Below are positions 22,127 to 34,741 of a stretch of DNA of 64,000 bases, piece after piece. The notes beneath the pieces were generated by a model that was not told the DNA's origin, did no database searches, and saw only the letters and a program-made list of their open reading frames with translations. Location of the stretch: positions 22,538,365 through 22,602,364 of the forward strand of contig BTRK01000006.1 in assembly GCA_036245805.1 (NCBI GenBank). Reading direction: 5' to 3'. The DNA comes from Pristionchus mayeri (lineage: Eukaryota; Nematoda; Chromadorea; Rhabditida; Neodiplogasteridae). Position 1 is the stretch's first letter; each line of letters opens with the position of its first letter. Position numbers and translations under genes: made by a program.

Positions 22127-25100
22127 ATGTCTCATCGTGTGGGTAGTCTTCGTCGCTCCAGCTACTCCTCCTCCACTGGTTCACTCAGGAGGAGTTCAGT
22201 CAGCAGTAGGGACATTCACGCCATACAAGCTGTTCTCCTGGTAAGAATCACATTCATTGTGAATGCGACATGGTCCTATACCGTAGATGATGTAGAGTAG
22301 ATGTAATAGTGTAATACAGTGCATTCTTTGAGCGTCAACGACCGATCTCTCATCACACAGTTATCGTGTTGATGGGTGTTCTCCCCTGGCTCTCCTACTT
22401 CCTCCTCTACTCCATTCACACTTGTCAAGGAGCATTCTGGGAGGTACGAGAGATTGAGTCGATGCTCGAATGCATGGACTGCGGAAGTGCAATTCCTTTT
22501 CCTATAGACAGTTTCCTCTCTGGTGATTCGATGGCCGTTCTGTCTCCGTCTTCTTCCTCCTCTCTTCGATGTGATGGCATGGAAGATCCTCCTCATCTTC
22601 CTTTCTCTCCAACTCCTTCTCTACGAGGTTCTCCCCAGAGATCGAGTAGCCATTATCAGTGGAGGAGGTCAGTCCATCATCGAGCACTTTCATTGGACTG
22701 TCTATGATTGTGCTCTTTTTTTATGTCAATGCAGTGTAAAGCACATTAAATTAGTGGCAATTTGTTTTTTCAACATCTTTGTGCTTTGGGGAAATCTCTA
22801 TGAGATCTTCCAGCTGATCCCTTTGTTTACCGTCTGCATCCATACAAAAGGAGCGTGATCTCTCACTGTTTGACTAGGATCATCTCTCCTCTCCCCTCAT
22901 CTTACTTCCAACACTTTTTGTCCCCTTTTACACAATTCTGGGCTATTGCGCCTGTCCATCGGGAAGTGAAAAGGGAGAAAATTGAGACAGAAGACGCGTC
23001 GAGATTGTTGAAATTGGAGAACGGAATGGTGTGACTGGTCAATACTCACGAGGTAGATCAAGTTCAAGTGACTGACTAGGGGATCTGATTGTGACTCACG
23101 TGCATAATTGCTTATCATAATGCACAAGTTCAAAGATCAATTGTTCTCGCTCAGGTGACGTTTCGTGGAAGGAAACGAACGGATTGTCCTCGCTGGTCGT
23201 CCTCACTCTCGCTTATTCACTGGGAGCCACTCTCAAACTATATCGACCCGATCTCGTATTCCTCCATTTCCCAGGCGTACGTTCATTTTTTTGTTTGTCC
23301 CACATTTATTACCAGCTGATCGCTGTTTTGATATTAATTCCGATGGATGAATGCTAGATTTTTTCCATGAGGATTGGACACGCAATCTGAAAGTTAATCA
23401 GTGGAGGGATGTTCTTATCTCTTGCAGATCATTGGCTGTCTCTCGATACTCGCACTGGCTGGGACCTTCTTGCTCTACGCCAATTATCGATTAGGGGAAG
23501 CGCACAATGGTCAGAGAAGCAATTGGTTTATAACTTGGTTAATCATGGCATCGACAACTCGATGTAATGATATCAGTTAAGCTCTTTCTTCTCCTTTCAT
23601 CTGAAGGCTTACAGTGGAGAACGTGTACGATTTCTTCTTCGGCGTCGAGAAAGAACCGAAGTTACTCGAGATCGACATCAAACACTTTATCAGGTTTCGA
23701 ATGGAAAATGCATTAACGCGATTTCTATTGAATAATTTTGGATGCATTATGGCGGTCGAAAAAAGACAAATGTCGCATTCGATTCTAAGAATTTTTTTTA
23801 TATCAGGAGTCGTATCACGATGGGTCTGTACTCTCTCTTCCTCGTTTCATCCCTCTACTACAGCCATATGAACTCGAAGAGTTTGCATCGTAAGTGTTAG
23901 CGATGGTTTTGAGATACAGGGTGCGGAGAAAGTACTTTGACAAAGGTTGAACTCGAATATTTCATCAGTCCTATCAACCTGTTAATGCATGTTGTAACAC
24001 GTTTTAGTATACCACTCGAGGTGTTCAATGCGCACTTCAAATAGTATCCCCTAGTAATGACTCGACCCCACCAGTACCGGAAATCCATTATTGACCTTTG
24101 GACCCTCGGCGAGTCCCCAGCTGGAATTTCGAAGAAACTCCGAGTTTCCCGTCAGACCGTTCACAATACCATCTGCCGCTTCAAGGCGCAGGGCACGACT
24201 AAGGACCGTACTAGAGTGGGCAGACCTCACAATGCTGTCACTCGGAAGAACAAGAAAATCGTGCAGATGCGAGTTGCACGTGATCCCATCCTATCTATGA
24301 GAAAGATGGCCCGTGATCTCGGAATCGACGAGCATTCGGTGCGCAAGATAGTTCACTCTGGTCTCACGTCCCACCCTTACAAGAAGCGTAAGGGCCATGG
24401 TCTGACTGGCATTCACAAGGAGAAGAGGCTCAAGAGATGCAAGAAGCTCCTTGGGAGGATCGCACATGGCGAATATCTCACGACTCTCTACTCGGATGAG
24501 AAGGTGTTCACGGTGGAGCAGGTCTTCAACAGCCAGAACGCGAGGATCATTGCCAAGTCAAGTCAGCAAGCCAATGCCCGAGGAAGAACTGTCTCACGTG
24601 TTTCCCACCCGCAATCGCTGATGGTTTGGGCAGGGGTCTGTGCGACTGGCAAGACCCCCTCGTCTTCGTCAAGCCCGGTGTGAAGGTGGACAAGAACTAC
24701 TACATCAAGGAGATTCTGGGGAAGAACCTCCTCCCTTGGTCTCGTTCCCACTTCAAAGGACGTCATTGGACCTTCCAGCAGGATTCTACCCCCGCTCATT
24801 CCGCAAAACTGACCCAGAACTGGTGCACCACCCATTTGCCCGACTTCATTCCATCCGATGAATGGCCCTAGAACAGTCCGGATCTCTCTCCCCTTGACTT
24901 CAGTGTGTGGTCGGTACTGGAGAAGCCACCAGAGTTTGGATAGCCTCAAGAAGTCCCTCCAGAATGCATGGGAGAAAATCGATACCCACTACCTGCGATC
25001 CGTCATCGAGTCAGTCCCTTCTCGTCTCAAGGCTATCGTCAAGGCCAATGGAGGTCAAATCGAGTAATATCATGTTGTTATCTTCCTACTATCTCTGATA

Positions 25101-26639
25101 AATAATGTGTACTGTTTCAAAAAAATTCGATGCCATTGAAGGAAGATACATGGTTAAATCCATGTCAAAGTACTTTCTCTGCATACTGGAGAGATGACAT
25201 ACGCTTAATCCATGAATATTTACCGTATCCTCAATGGTATCTTCTCTAGCGACGGTCCTATTGATGGGATTCGCTCACTTGTTCTATCTCCTCTGCTGGC
25301 AATGGTTCGAGGACGTCCATCTCAATGGAATCGACGAGAAAGTTGTCAGTACTCAGAGATACTCACAGATATCAAGGGGGAGAGGGGAGGGGGCAGGCAG
25401 TAATCAGGGAATGGTCCCGCATGAATACTAGCGAACTTTCCCTCATTCGACAAAATAGTCCATTCCATTATTTTGTGTCTATTGTTTCGTTGCTGAACTC
25501 TTGAAAATTTACGTTTTCAATAAATGGCAAAAGCTTCAACAGTCCAACTTGCAGACAAATCTGGGGTTCGGTCGAATGTGGCTCGACCTCGTACTGTATC
25601 CTGTCATCTACACCTGCCCCGTGGCTATTGTAGTGATGGAGAAGAAACATGTGAGATATGAAGAATAGTCTTACTCCCAATCGCAATTTAGCCATCGTGC
25701 AGCTGCTAATTGTAAGTGTACCTTGATATGTTTGAGATCGCATCGTTCCTCTCGTCATTCCTCTCTCTCGCTGCCATTCTCTCCACTCTCTTCATGTACA
25801 TGGCTGCACGACAGAGGTCCCTTTCCCACAACACTTGAGGAACTCCTCCCATGAGTGGAACTGTTCGATTGAATGTCACTGGTGGAGTAGACAATACTGA
25901 GCCCACCCCCCCCCCCCCTCTCTCTCTCTCTTCTTTCTTGCAGATTGCACTTCCGCCAGCATCGGGGGAACGTGAAAGTGAGAGGGCACGACCCATACTT
26001 CATCCTGGCCAAGTATCGATCGGAAGGAGGAGACACTGCTGCTAATCTGTTGTTGGGTACGGTAGACTACGTGGTAGGATACGGTATATCTTTGACTTGA
26101 TGAGAGATACTCTGCATGTCAATAAATACGTGCATCTTGCATATCCCTAGAAAAATATGGACAATCTTTGTAAATGTGCGCACTGAAAACCGGCTGGAAC
26201 TTTCTTGTTGAAAATCATCACGGTGATCTCATAGGATGAAATGGAGCGAATCGAGAACCCATGGCTATCACCGTCATCTAATTCATTCAGTTATCTGTAG
26301 GTAGTGGCTACTGGGGATCCTCTCGTCATCCTTCGTATGCCTTTGACCTCGGGGCACACGCAGCCTTCTCTCTAATGGGAGGATGGTCGGGAATATTCGG
26401 CCACACCCCCTTCCTCCTCCTACTACTCTACTATATGGTGAGCGTAACAATTATTGAAGAGTAGCCACAAGACCACCACTTATTGATTGGAGAAAAAATA
26501 CTAGGCCAGTCCATGCCGAAAATAATAGTTGCAGATTCGGATTTCCTTCGACGAACAGCGATGCCTCGCCAAGTACGGCAGTGCATGGGGTCAGCACTGC
26601 GCACGGGTGACCTACAAGCTGATACCTGGACTGTATTGA
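22127..26639 (+). CDS. Sterol C14-reductase / lamin B receptor family membrane protein
   Basis: The ERG4/ERG24 family reduces sterol double bonds with NADPH in the ER; LBR is also an inner nuclear membrane protein. Seen: an R/S-rich N terminus (SLRRSSYSSS), then multiple membrane segments, the family signature NVYDFFFGVEKEP, GFGRMWLDLVLYPVIYTCP, SGYWGSSRHPSYAFDLG (usual form WWG..RHPNY) and the end KYGSAWGQHCARVTYKLIPG. About 449 residues. Exons: 22127-22240, 22361-22443, 22508-22667, 23155-23276, 23428-23509, 23615-23693, 23807-23889, 25250-25341, 25555-25650 (or 25629), 25737-25816, 25944-26056, 26301-26437, 26535-26639. Phases agree from exon 2 onward; the exon 1-2 join is off by one base, so exon 1 or its border may be wrong. 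Intron 7 holds a dead Tc1/mariner element. Nematodes do not make sterols de novo, so the role is probably diet-sterol modification or nuclear envelope structure (inference). Confidence 0.8.
23917..25188 (+). mobile_element. Decayed Tc1/mariner element in a sterol reductase intron
   Basis: Ends CAGGGTGCGGAGAAAGTACT and, inverted, CAGTATGCAGAGAAAGTACT. TA precedes the left end; the right flank no longer shows TA. Length 1.27 kb with one transposase-like gene in the same orientation as the host. Confidence 0.75.
24057..25067 (+). pseudogene. Tc1/mariner-superfamily transposase, disabled
   Basis: The first frame reads MTRPHQYRKSIIDLW, with a helix-turn-helix stretch GISKKLRVSRQTVHN, then YSDEKVFTV (first Asp). 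A one-base loss in the C run near 24655 shifts the frame; the next frame carries TFQQDSTPAHSAK (second Asp). A TAG at about 24869 replaces a codon just before NSPDLSPLDFSVW (third Asp). A further shift near 24930 leads to the final frame SLKKSLQNAWEKID. Spacing between the second and third Asp is 37 residues, as in the DD37D (maT) group. Three lesions, so it is dead. Confidence 0.85.
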
Positions 26640-27118
26640 TTCCCCTCTCGATGCATTCAACTCATCGGTCATTATTCATTCCCAATCCAAATTCATTACC
26701 GGTAGATAGAACGATAATTATTCGATTAAAGTTTATCGATTCGATTACCATTACGAACACTTTGGTATAAACAATGTCGTCGACTTAGTTGTGAATGTAT
26801 ATCGATTAAGCGAATGGATGTAATTAAAAGAAAGGCAAAGACTTGGACTGGATCAAAGGCTCATGGAATTGTAAAGCGTAAATTTAAGCTGGCAAAATTC
26901 GAGGTTTGACTAGAATGACAGGTTTTTGACTAAATCATTGGGAATTATGGCACTTAAGAAAATGGATTAGGTACAAAGGTATGGCAATATATAATCTATA
27001 AATATACATATATAATATTTCCCACAATATAAATTGAGTATTTGAGCATCTAAAGTGAGGTATCTCCTAGCAAGGAGTTTGCTAGTAGATGAAAGAGGTA
27101 GAGACAAGACAGAAAGAC
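26640..27118. other. Intergenic region between convergent genes
   Basis: AT-rich 3' flanks of the sterol reductase gene (plus) and the small membrane-protein gene (minus). I see no exon or structured element. Confidence 0.4.
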
Positions 27119-30100
27119 TCATACGACATGTGTGGGATTGTTGTTTACGACGGTTGTTGGTCGTGAGGATCTTCTCGCAGTGGATGACGACCCCATCTTA
27201 GAGGCACCTGCAGAAGTGCGACGACGCGTCTGAGATGATGATGAACCGGTCTTCGGCTTAGAAGCCGTCGTAGAGAACTTCGTGGAGACTCCCGATGGTC
27301 TGTATAATAAACAATTATTCAGATATAACATTCATCTTCCCTGTCAATTATAACTACGGAGGCGGGAAATCTCCATAAATAAGCTTTAAAAGAGAATGCT
27401 AAGAGCAATACAGATAATATCAAGTTGAAGTCTTTGCAGATTTACGCCTCAACGCTTTTCATATTTTTCTTTTTAGAAATCTACATATCGATACCCATAG
27501 TCAATTAGTAATCGAATACGCTCTCTAGTGCGCCGTATTTCATAGCTATTCAGGCGGTTAAAAATATAACGTATATTTACTCATACTATATTCAAGGAAA
27601 ATAGTGATAGATCGAAATGCTCCGACCCCTTCATGGAATGAAATAAATTGCCATCAAAAAATGTATTAGAAATATGCCAAGAATGGCGCATACCCATAAA
27701 CCTCGAACCAAATATGATAACTCGGCAAGGTTGAAAAACATTTAAAGTTATATGTCGGTATAAACATTCCGAACAAAAATTCTTGAAACATCGTTTTTGA
27801 GCATGATCGTGACTCTCTATACTTATAGGGCATAGGTCATCAAATGTGAGTTTCTTGTGATCCAGAGATCGTACATAATATTAGCAGTTATTTCAATAAA
27901 GTGTAAGAGATTCTCTTCATATTCATCCCAGTTGGAATATCCGTTGCTTTTGGGATAGCTTTTTCTAATGATGTTTTTTTCTAAAATTTTGAACGGCACA
28001 GTGAGCAAAATTTACGGGTTTTTTTGCATCCATTCTATGAGGCTATTCATGCGTATGAAGCCTATTACTAAGATGTTAGATGTAATACAATGATGCAGGT
28101 TTAGGTGTAAATTGGAATCTTGACTCTAACTTGTTCGTGAGATACTATTCGAAATGAGTGGCGCAATATTTATGCCGCACCTTCTAATGATTGCAATCCG
28201 CTTGCCCTGGACAGAAGGTGAGAACGTAATGATATCTTGAAGTTGCTAAATTGCATTTCATTTTTCTAACGACATTTCGAACATTTCAGATCGGTCTCAT
28301 CGCCGCCCGCAGAACCGGACGTATGCGCGGAGGAAAGCCCGAGAAGAAGTCCAAAGAGGAGACCGTTTAAATTTGTTGGCCCAACTTGTTATAAACTTGT
28401 TGATATTATACCTGTTACAAATGAGTTAATGCAGAGTATGCAATTTTAAGGACGGATTAATTCTCGATCTATTGATTCCCTCTACCTCTTTTGGTAATTT
28501 TATATTGAGCTCTGTTAAGCGACATGCAAAAAAATAGAAATCGAAAAGGGCAAACCCTATCAAAGCTATTTTCTAACATTCTGGCAAACCAGGAGGTATA
28601 TTGTGTAAAATTGTAATTTTCGATTGTTTTCACCTTAATTAATCGGCGAAATGTGGCAAATAACGTAACTTCGGAATGACTTAGCTATGAATCACGAAAG
28701 CGAGCGGATCTTGGTATATCTATTTTGATCAGATACCGTATACCCTCACTCGAAAATACCAAATAACTAATCTTACGAGCATACTACGAGCATTATAGCA
28801 TTAAATTTAATGTTTCTGTAGCAACATCTGCTCTACTAAAATATATTAAAATCTAATATTAATTTTACGTGGTGCCACCCCCCCCCCCCCCTAGACGATT
28901 AATGGGCCCGAAATCTGCACAGAATCGACCGAAAAACGTTTTTTTAAGAAAAACAATTTTTCAGGTTCGAGAATGTTTACAACTTATCCGAGTCCATAAA
29001 ATGAAACATTCAATAACAGATATTGAAAACTGACCGTCTAGAAGTAGATGGCTTGCACTCGTTGTAATATTCATCGAGAAGCGCATCCTGAATATCACGA
29101 TATGTTTTATCGGAAATGTTCATGTTTCTTTGTGCCGGGTATTCACTGACTGAAACTCATTACTTGCATTTGATTTCGCCATTACAGTCTGATAAAGCGC
29201 TCAATGATAGTTTCTTAACAAATTCAGAAGATTGAACAGCAATCCTTCTTAGGATTAAACAAAAGAAAATCGATTTCAACTCTAAGCAATTAAGCAACTT
29301 TATAGTCGTCAAAAAACGCCAACGTAAGGAAGCAGTTCCGAAAGACGACCATTAGTTTGGACTACTTACTCTATTTGTAAACACCACGCAAACGACGTTA
29401 TTGCCATTTTACGGCTAAAAAGTTGAAAGGTGTGGATAATAAAATAACTAAACGATACGCGTAACTTCAATATACGAGGATGAAGGTTTTTTGCAGATGA
29501 ACCTCCATTATTATACCCAGCATACCTCATAAGTGGGAGGAGGGGACCTGCCACAAGTGATTGAGCCTCTTTGGGCTGACGAGTAGAGTGGGGGAGATTC
29601 CTCCTGATTCTTCGCTTTTGCTGCTGCCACTTGTGCTTGGTGCGCAGCTTTACGAATACGGCGTGCCTCTGATGGAACAATGTAGAGAACGATTAAAATT
29701 GAATATGTAAGGAAGAAAACGAGTGAATTTCCTCGAATTCATCAGAAAATGACAAAAACGTGATCGATAAGATAATGATATGAAGAGAAAAAAGAGGAAA
29801 AGCCATACTCTGGATGGTTCGGAAGTTCTTCTCCCTCAAACGGTTAGTAATCCTCTCAATCACTCGTCTTGTACGACGCATTTCCACGACCTGAAATCAA
29901 TCAGCGTTGTCAACTCACGAAGTAAAACATACCGAAGTGTAACAAAAACAACTGACCTTATCCAACTCCCATTGTTTGCATTTATTGATTCCAACCAGCA
30001 TAGCCACAATGAGTCCTACGCAGAATGCGATCGTTGGGAACACAATTGTTGTCATAACCTGAAATGGATCAATTTTACTCGTATGAGTAAATGTGATCGA

Positions 30101-32289
30101 TCGGACTGATTGAGAGGAGAGTGCGAAATAACACGTCACACAACATGCATTAACAGCGAGCGTGCACACTTAGTGGTAACAATAATTCTCCTCTGGTTTA
30201 TAACAAAAACATGAAATAAAATAAATTTTAAGCTATACTATTAATATACAGTCGCGCCGGAAAGTCACCGGGCACTTTTTGAATTTGTTGCAACTTTTTG
30301 CCCCGGAAAGGCATCATACTGGTACTAAGGTATGATATACCAAATTCATCGGACATTATGTTCGTGGTATATATGGTCGTGGTACATGACGTCATTGGTT
30401 ATTTATTGCGTAGTGATGACGTAATCAATCTGCACTTTTTCAAAACGGCATTATTCTTACATAGATTTTTTCTTGCTGGCCAATCTTTCTGAGATTGGAG
30501 ATATGACCGAGGCCTACCCAGAATAAATTTTTGAAAGTGCTGCGCGGTCGCACACTGGCTGCAGCCATGCTGCAATAACAAGGTCTGAAATTCAGATCTC
30601 GGCTTCTAGACTAGCTAGAGACTCGTTCAAAGCGTCAAAATGATCGTCATAACAATTCCCGATGATCCTGAGAATATGAACATGATCGGTCAACATTTGC
30701 CCTCAGGGCACCAAAAAATCACTTTTTTGAATGCACATTTTTTGGACATTCATAACTTTGAGGGAAATTTAGGTAAAAATCTGCTTATTATGTGATAATG
30801 TTCAAAATGTATTAATGATAAGATTTCCAACTTTTTAGAGTGTTTGGATAACTTCCGTGCCCGCGGTGACCGTTTTTCGGAGGGATACTAGGGTCGGGAA
30901 ACACCCTGTTTTCGCACTCTCGTCGTCTGCACTCTCGCGCCCATAACGGTAAACAGGGTGTTTCCCGACCCTAGTATCCCTCCGAAAAACGGTCACCGCG
31001 GGCAGGAAAGTTATCCAAACAGTCTAAAAAGTTAGGAATATTATCGTTAATACATTTTGAACATTATCACATAAAAAGCAGATTTTTACCTAAATGTCCC
31101 TAAAAGTTATAAATGTCCAAAAAATGAGCATGCAAAAAAGTGATTTTTTGGTGCCCTGAGGGCAAATGTTGACCGATCATGTTCATATTCTCAGGATCAT
31201 CGGGAATTGTTATGACGATCATTTTGACGCTTTGAACGAGTCTCTAGCTAGTCTAGAAGCCGAGATCTGAATTTCAGACCTTGTTATTGCAGCATGGCTG
31301 CAGCCAGTGTGCGACCGCGCAGCACTTTCAAAAATTTATTCTGGGTAGGCCTCGGTCATATCTCCAATCTCAGAAAGATTGGCCAGCAGGAAAAAATCTA
31401 TCTAAGAATAATGCCGTTTTGAAAAAGTGCAGATTGATTGCCTCATCACTACGCAATAAATAACCAATGACGTCATGCCATAATACCATGACCATAATGT
31501 CCGATGAATTTGGTACATTATACCTTAGTACCAGTATGATGCCTTTCCGGGGCAAAAAGTTGCAACAAATTCAAAAAGTGCCCGGTGACTTTCCGGCGCG
31601 ACTGTACTTCTTCGTTATAAATAAATAAATGTACCAACAAGGATGGCATTGAGACCTCGTTACAAAACATGAATCACGATAATTATCTCCGCTAACAACA
31701 CCTCTCGAGTGTCTAATGGATTTTTCGAGTGTCAATAAGCAGCTCGTCATCTACTTTCCGCTAGAATTATATATTATCGCCGTTCTACTATGCAATCATA
31801 TAAAATGATAGCTATACATATTTACAATAAGTAAATGCGAAAAGTTGCACGAAAGTGAGACCTAAAGCATGCGCTACAAGATAATTGTCTCAGTTGTCGA
31901 AAAATGTAATGTCAAGAAATAGGCGTTTCGAGTGTCGAATAAACGTCATTTCCCTTTCTCTAATGTTGTATATTATCACTGTCCTAGAAATATATTGCGA
32001 GCTTAGAGAACATGTGACTTTCTCCTTTTTTTACAAACGTAATTAGTCTGAAATGGGGAACTAGAGTGCGAAATACTACGCTACACAAAGTCTCGACTTG
32101 GTCATGGAAAGTGTCGAGTGTCTGCCTACTAATTGCATGTTTCGAGTGCCGAATAACGATTAATCGCCTGTCTGCATAATATTTACTTCCCAATTGCTTT
32201 ACATCAATTAAAAACTACTGCGAACATACCTCATCATTAGGAGTGAAGTGTTCCTTTGAGCTCATCGGTGTAGTAAAGCTCTCAAAGAC
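27119..32289 (-). CDS. Small single-pass membrane protein with basic region and PPxY motif
   Basis: Not recognised as a known family. Exons read in order on the minus strand: 32289-32230 (VFESFTTPMSSKEHFTPNDE), 30058-29957 (membrane segment VFPTIAFCVGLIVAMLVG), 29890-29809 (very basic, RRTRRVIERITNRLREK), 29668-29526 (KARRIRKAAHQAQVAAAKAK then SPPPTYE), and 27299-27119 (Ser/Thr/Arg-rich, ending NNNPTHVV and stop). The first four joins keep phase; the last join does not, so one small exon between 27.3 and 29.5 kb is probably missing. The start exon is also not found. PPPTYE contains a PPxY core that WW domains bind. Its introns hold a foldback (30249-31604) and a stray copy of the rpl-2 3' end. 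Confidence 0.6.
28197..28443 (+). pseudogene. Duplicated 3' fragment of rpl-2
   Basis: This block matches 34067-34309: end of exon 4, the short last intron, the whole last exon (28290-28370) and about 70 bp of 3' UTR. The exon stays open and ends KSKEETV then stop; one change turns RTGRIRGG into RTGRMRGG. Because the intron is retained it is a DNA duplication, not a processed copy. It lacks the first four exons, so it cannot make the ribosomal protein. Confidence 0.9.
30249..31604. mobile_element. TA-flanked foldback element (Tc1/mariner-like), copy 2
   Basis: Ends CAGTCGCGCCGGAAAGTCAC and its inverted match, flanked by TA (30247-30248, 31605-31606). Arms of about 640 bp are close to identical; the centre lies near 30930. 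It carries TTGCGTAGTGATGACG and TTTGCCCTCAGGGCAC like copies 1 and 3. Located in the first intron of the small membrane-protein gene. Confidence 0.85.
31690..32190. repeat. Degenerate tandem repeat, about 205-bp unit, three copies
   Basis: The marker TTTCGAGTGTCGAATAA-like occurs near 31723, 31925 and 32138, each followed by a similar run containing TATATTATC or its variants and preceded by similar sequence. Spacing is about 202 and 213 bp. Copies are diverged. Confidence 0.45.
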
Positions 32290-32932
32290 CTAAATAATTG
32301 ATCAGCTAAATAAGGAATAAACTGGGTTTGAACCAGGGGGAGCAACCGCATGTGCACCTCATCGGTAGCATAATTGCAGTCCTATTAGCAAACAACAAAG
32401 AAAAATACATTTGCGTTGGATATTAACAGCAATAACAATACCTTACTAGAACACATTAACGGTCAAAGTTACAGTCTTTGTAACAAAGAAAGTGGAAAAG
32501 AAGGTCAATCGAAACAACGCTGGATATTGGAAATCACACTGGTCAAAGGAATGCTGAAGCAAAAGTTATTTGAAAAGGTACCGTATTTTAAGGTCTCAAC
32601 ACGCACTCCTACTCATCATCAAATTTTTGGAGCAAAAGAGACTTTTCCTTAATTCCCTTTTTTCGATTCTTCGCTGCTGTTTTGCGTAGTTTTTGCGTAC
32701 AAATTTGTAATAGAACTGAAGTTTCACATAATTCACGTTTGCTTATCGCTATCCAGAAACCCTAAAGCATGCTCTTGTAATTTACCGCATTTCTGAGTTT
32801 CCCAAAAGGAACTTTAGGCTTACTGTAGGCTCAACTCGCCCCCTTTTCTCTTACTTTTCCTATTCGCTACTCTGTCCTCGTTTCCCTTTTTATAATGTTA
32901 ACCTTTGCATGTGCTATATCTTCGTTTTGTAG
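32290..32932. other. Region between the divergent membrane-protein and rpl-2 genes
   Basis: No supported exon. A tRNA-like B box (GGTTCAAAC on the minus strand, near 32335) has no convincing A box or acceptor stem. A likely spliced-leader acceptor, TTCGTTTTGTAG, ends at 32932, six bases before the rpl-2 start codon. Confidence 0.45.
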
Positions 32933-32938
32933 GGTACC

Positions 32939-34234
32939 ATGGGACGTAGAATCCGCGTCCAGCGTAAGGGACCTGGAGGAATCTTCAAGGCCCACAACAA
33001 ACACCGCAAGGGACCCGCCAAGTTCCGTCCCATCGACTTCGCTGAGCGTCACGGATACCTCAAGGGCCTCGTCAAGGTAAAATGTCGTTTTCAAACTCAT
33101 ATTTTTAGTTTTTTCTTAGTCTCATTCATGTTTTCTTCTAGGACATCATCCATGACCCTGGAAGAGGAGCCCCTCTCGCCATCGTCGAGTTCCGCTGCCC
33201 GTATAAGTACAAGAAGCTGAAGAGCACGATGATCGCCTGCGAGGGCATGCACACCGGCCAGTTCGTCTACTGCGGAAAGAAGGGTATGCATTTATTCTTA
33301 CTATGTGTTTATTTTTTTGTGGGACGGGAAGAAAGAACTATCCCAAAACTTTAGTAAATTTTTTTGGGAACATTTAATTTTATGTTTTTAATGACTTGTA
33401 GATTACGAATAGTTTGCTCCTTGAAGCAATGATCGGGGGAATAATATAGTCCGTTGCATAGAAGTTGTACGTGGATAGCGAAGATTTTGCGTTTTTTTTA
33501 GCCCAGATGCAGATCGGAAACGTTCTCCCCGTCGGAGAGCTTCCCGAAGGAACTGCCATCTGCAACGTCGAGGAGAAGGTTGGAGACCGCGGACGTCTTG
33601 CCCGTACCTCCGGAAACTACGCCACCGTCATCGCCCACAACCCCGACACTAAGAAGACCCGCATCCGTCTTCCTTCTGGAGCCAAGAAGGTCGTCCAGTC
33701 TCACAACCGCGCCATGATCGGTAAGTCATTCTTTGAAAATAGGTGGTTTTTAAAGTGATTTTGCGGCATTCTCTAGGGAATATATTTTTATTGTCAATTA
33801 ATAGGGCACTACAATATTTGTATTTTTTAACGAGTAATAAACAAATTCTTTTAATAGCCCATTAAATTGTTCATATGTAGGAATCGTCGCCGGTGGTGGA
33901 CGTACCGACAAGCCTATGCTCAAGGCCGGACGTGCTTACCACAAGTACAAGGCTAAGCGCAACAGCTGGCCTCGCGTGAGAGGAGTCGCCATGAACCCCG
34001 TCGAGCATCCCCACGGAGGAGGTAACCACCAGCATATCGGTCACCCGTCGACCGTTTCGCGATCGGCTTGCCCTGGACAGAAGGTGAGAACTTGCTGGTA
34101 TCTTGAAGTTGCTAAATAGTATTTCATTTTTCTAACTACATCGAACATTTCAGATCGGTCTCATCGCCGCCCGCAGAACCGGACGTATTCGCGGAGGAAA
34201 GCCCGAGAAGAAGTCCAAGGAGGAGACCGTTTAA
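32939..34234 (+). CDS. rpl-2: 60S ribosomal protein L8 (uL2)
   Basis: Five exons: 32939-33076, 33142-33283, 33502-33720, 33881-34083, 34154-34234, all in phase, giving 260 residues, the normal length for eukaryotic uL2. The protein starts [14 protein letters not shown] and contains [19 protein letters not shown] and the conserved loop [17 protein letters not shown] that lines the peptidyl-transferase region, with the His residue that is a modification target in this family. It ends KSKEETV. The start sits six bases after an acceptor-like site, as expected for a trans-spliced ribosomal protein gene. A duplicated 3' fragment lies at 28.2 kb. Confidence 0.97.
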
Positions 34235-34741
34235 ATTTGTTGGCCCAACTTGTTATAAACTTGTTGATATTATACCTGTTACAAATGAGTTAATGCAGAG
34301 TATGCAATATCATGGAGGGAATTGAATGATAGGGGTGGGTGGAGACACGATTGCTCCTTCATATTCTGTATAGTTCCATTGCGCACGGCTTTCGCGCATT
34401 TTTACCACTCATTGACGAAAATCTACCGGGTTTTTAATTCTTGATCTATTGATTCGAGTGACTCAAATAACGGGAGAAAAGTAATAGCACAGTTGGAGTG
34501 GGAATCAATATCGTCTGCGTAGTCATATTATTTGTTGTTTAGTCTTCCTCATTGGTGCGTTCGGGAAGTATTATACAACAGTCGATCAAGGTCTATCGAT
34601 GAATGAAAGTGTCGGGAGTGAGGATGAAGGAAGGTGATCGGGGGCAGGAAACTTGGAAGACGCTTTCGATCTGTAGTACGGGAAGACGAGCAGACCTGTA
34701 AAAGCGTACGATAGGTAGAGGCTTCGGCAGTGGTCTTACAT
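34235..34741. other. Convergent 3' flanks of rpl-2 and the next minus-strand gene
   Basis: 3' UTR sequence of rpl-2 continues to about 34310 (matching the duplicated copy). The rest shows no exon or repeat. Confidence 0.45.

Noticed and set aside
18515..28892. Poly-G or poly-C runs of 10-15 bases (18518, 19387, 25906, 28870) as functional elements
   Set aside because: They are simple homopolymers in non-coding DNA with no shared context; such runs are common in some nematode genomes.
32320..32395. Possible tRNA on the minus strand
   Set aside because: A B-box-like GGTTCAAAC is present, but no A box, acceptor stem or anticodon arm could be folded.
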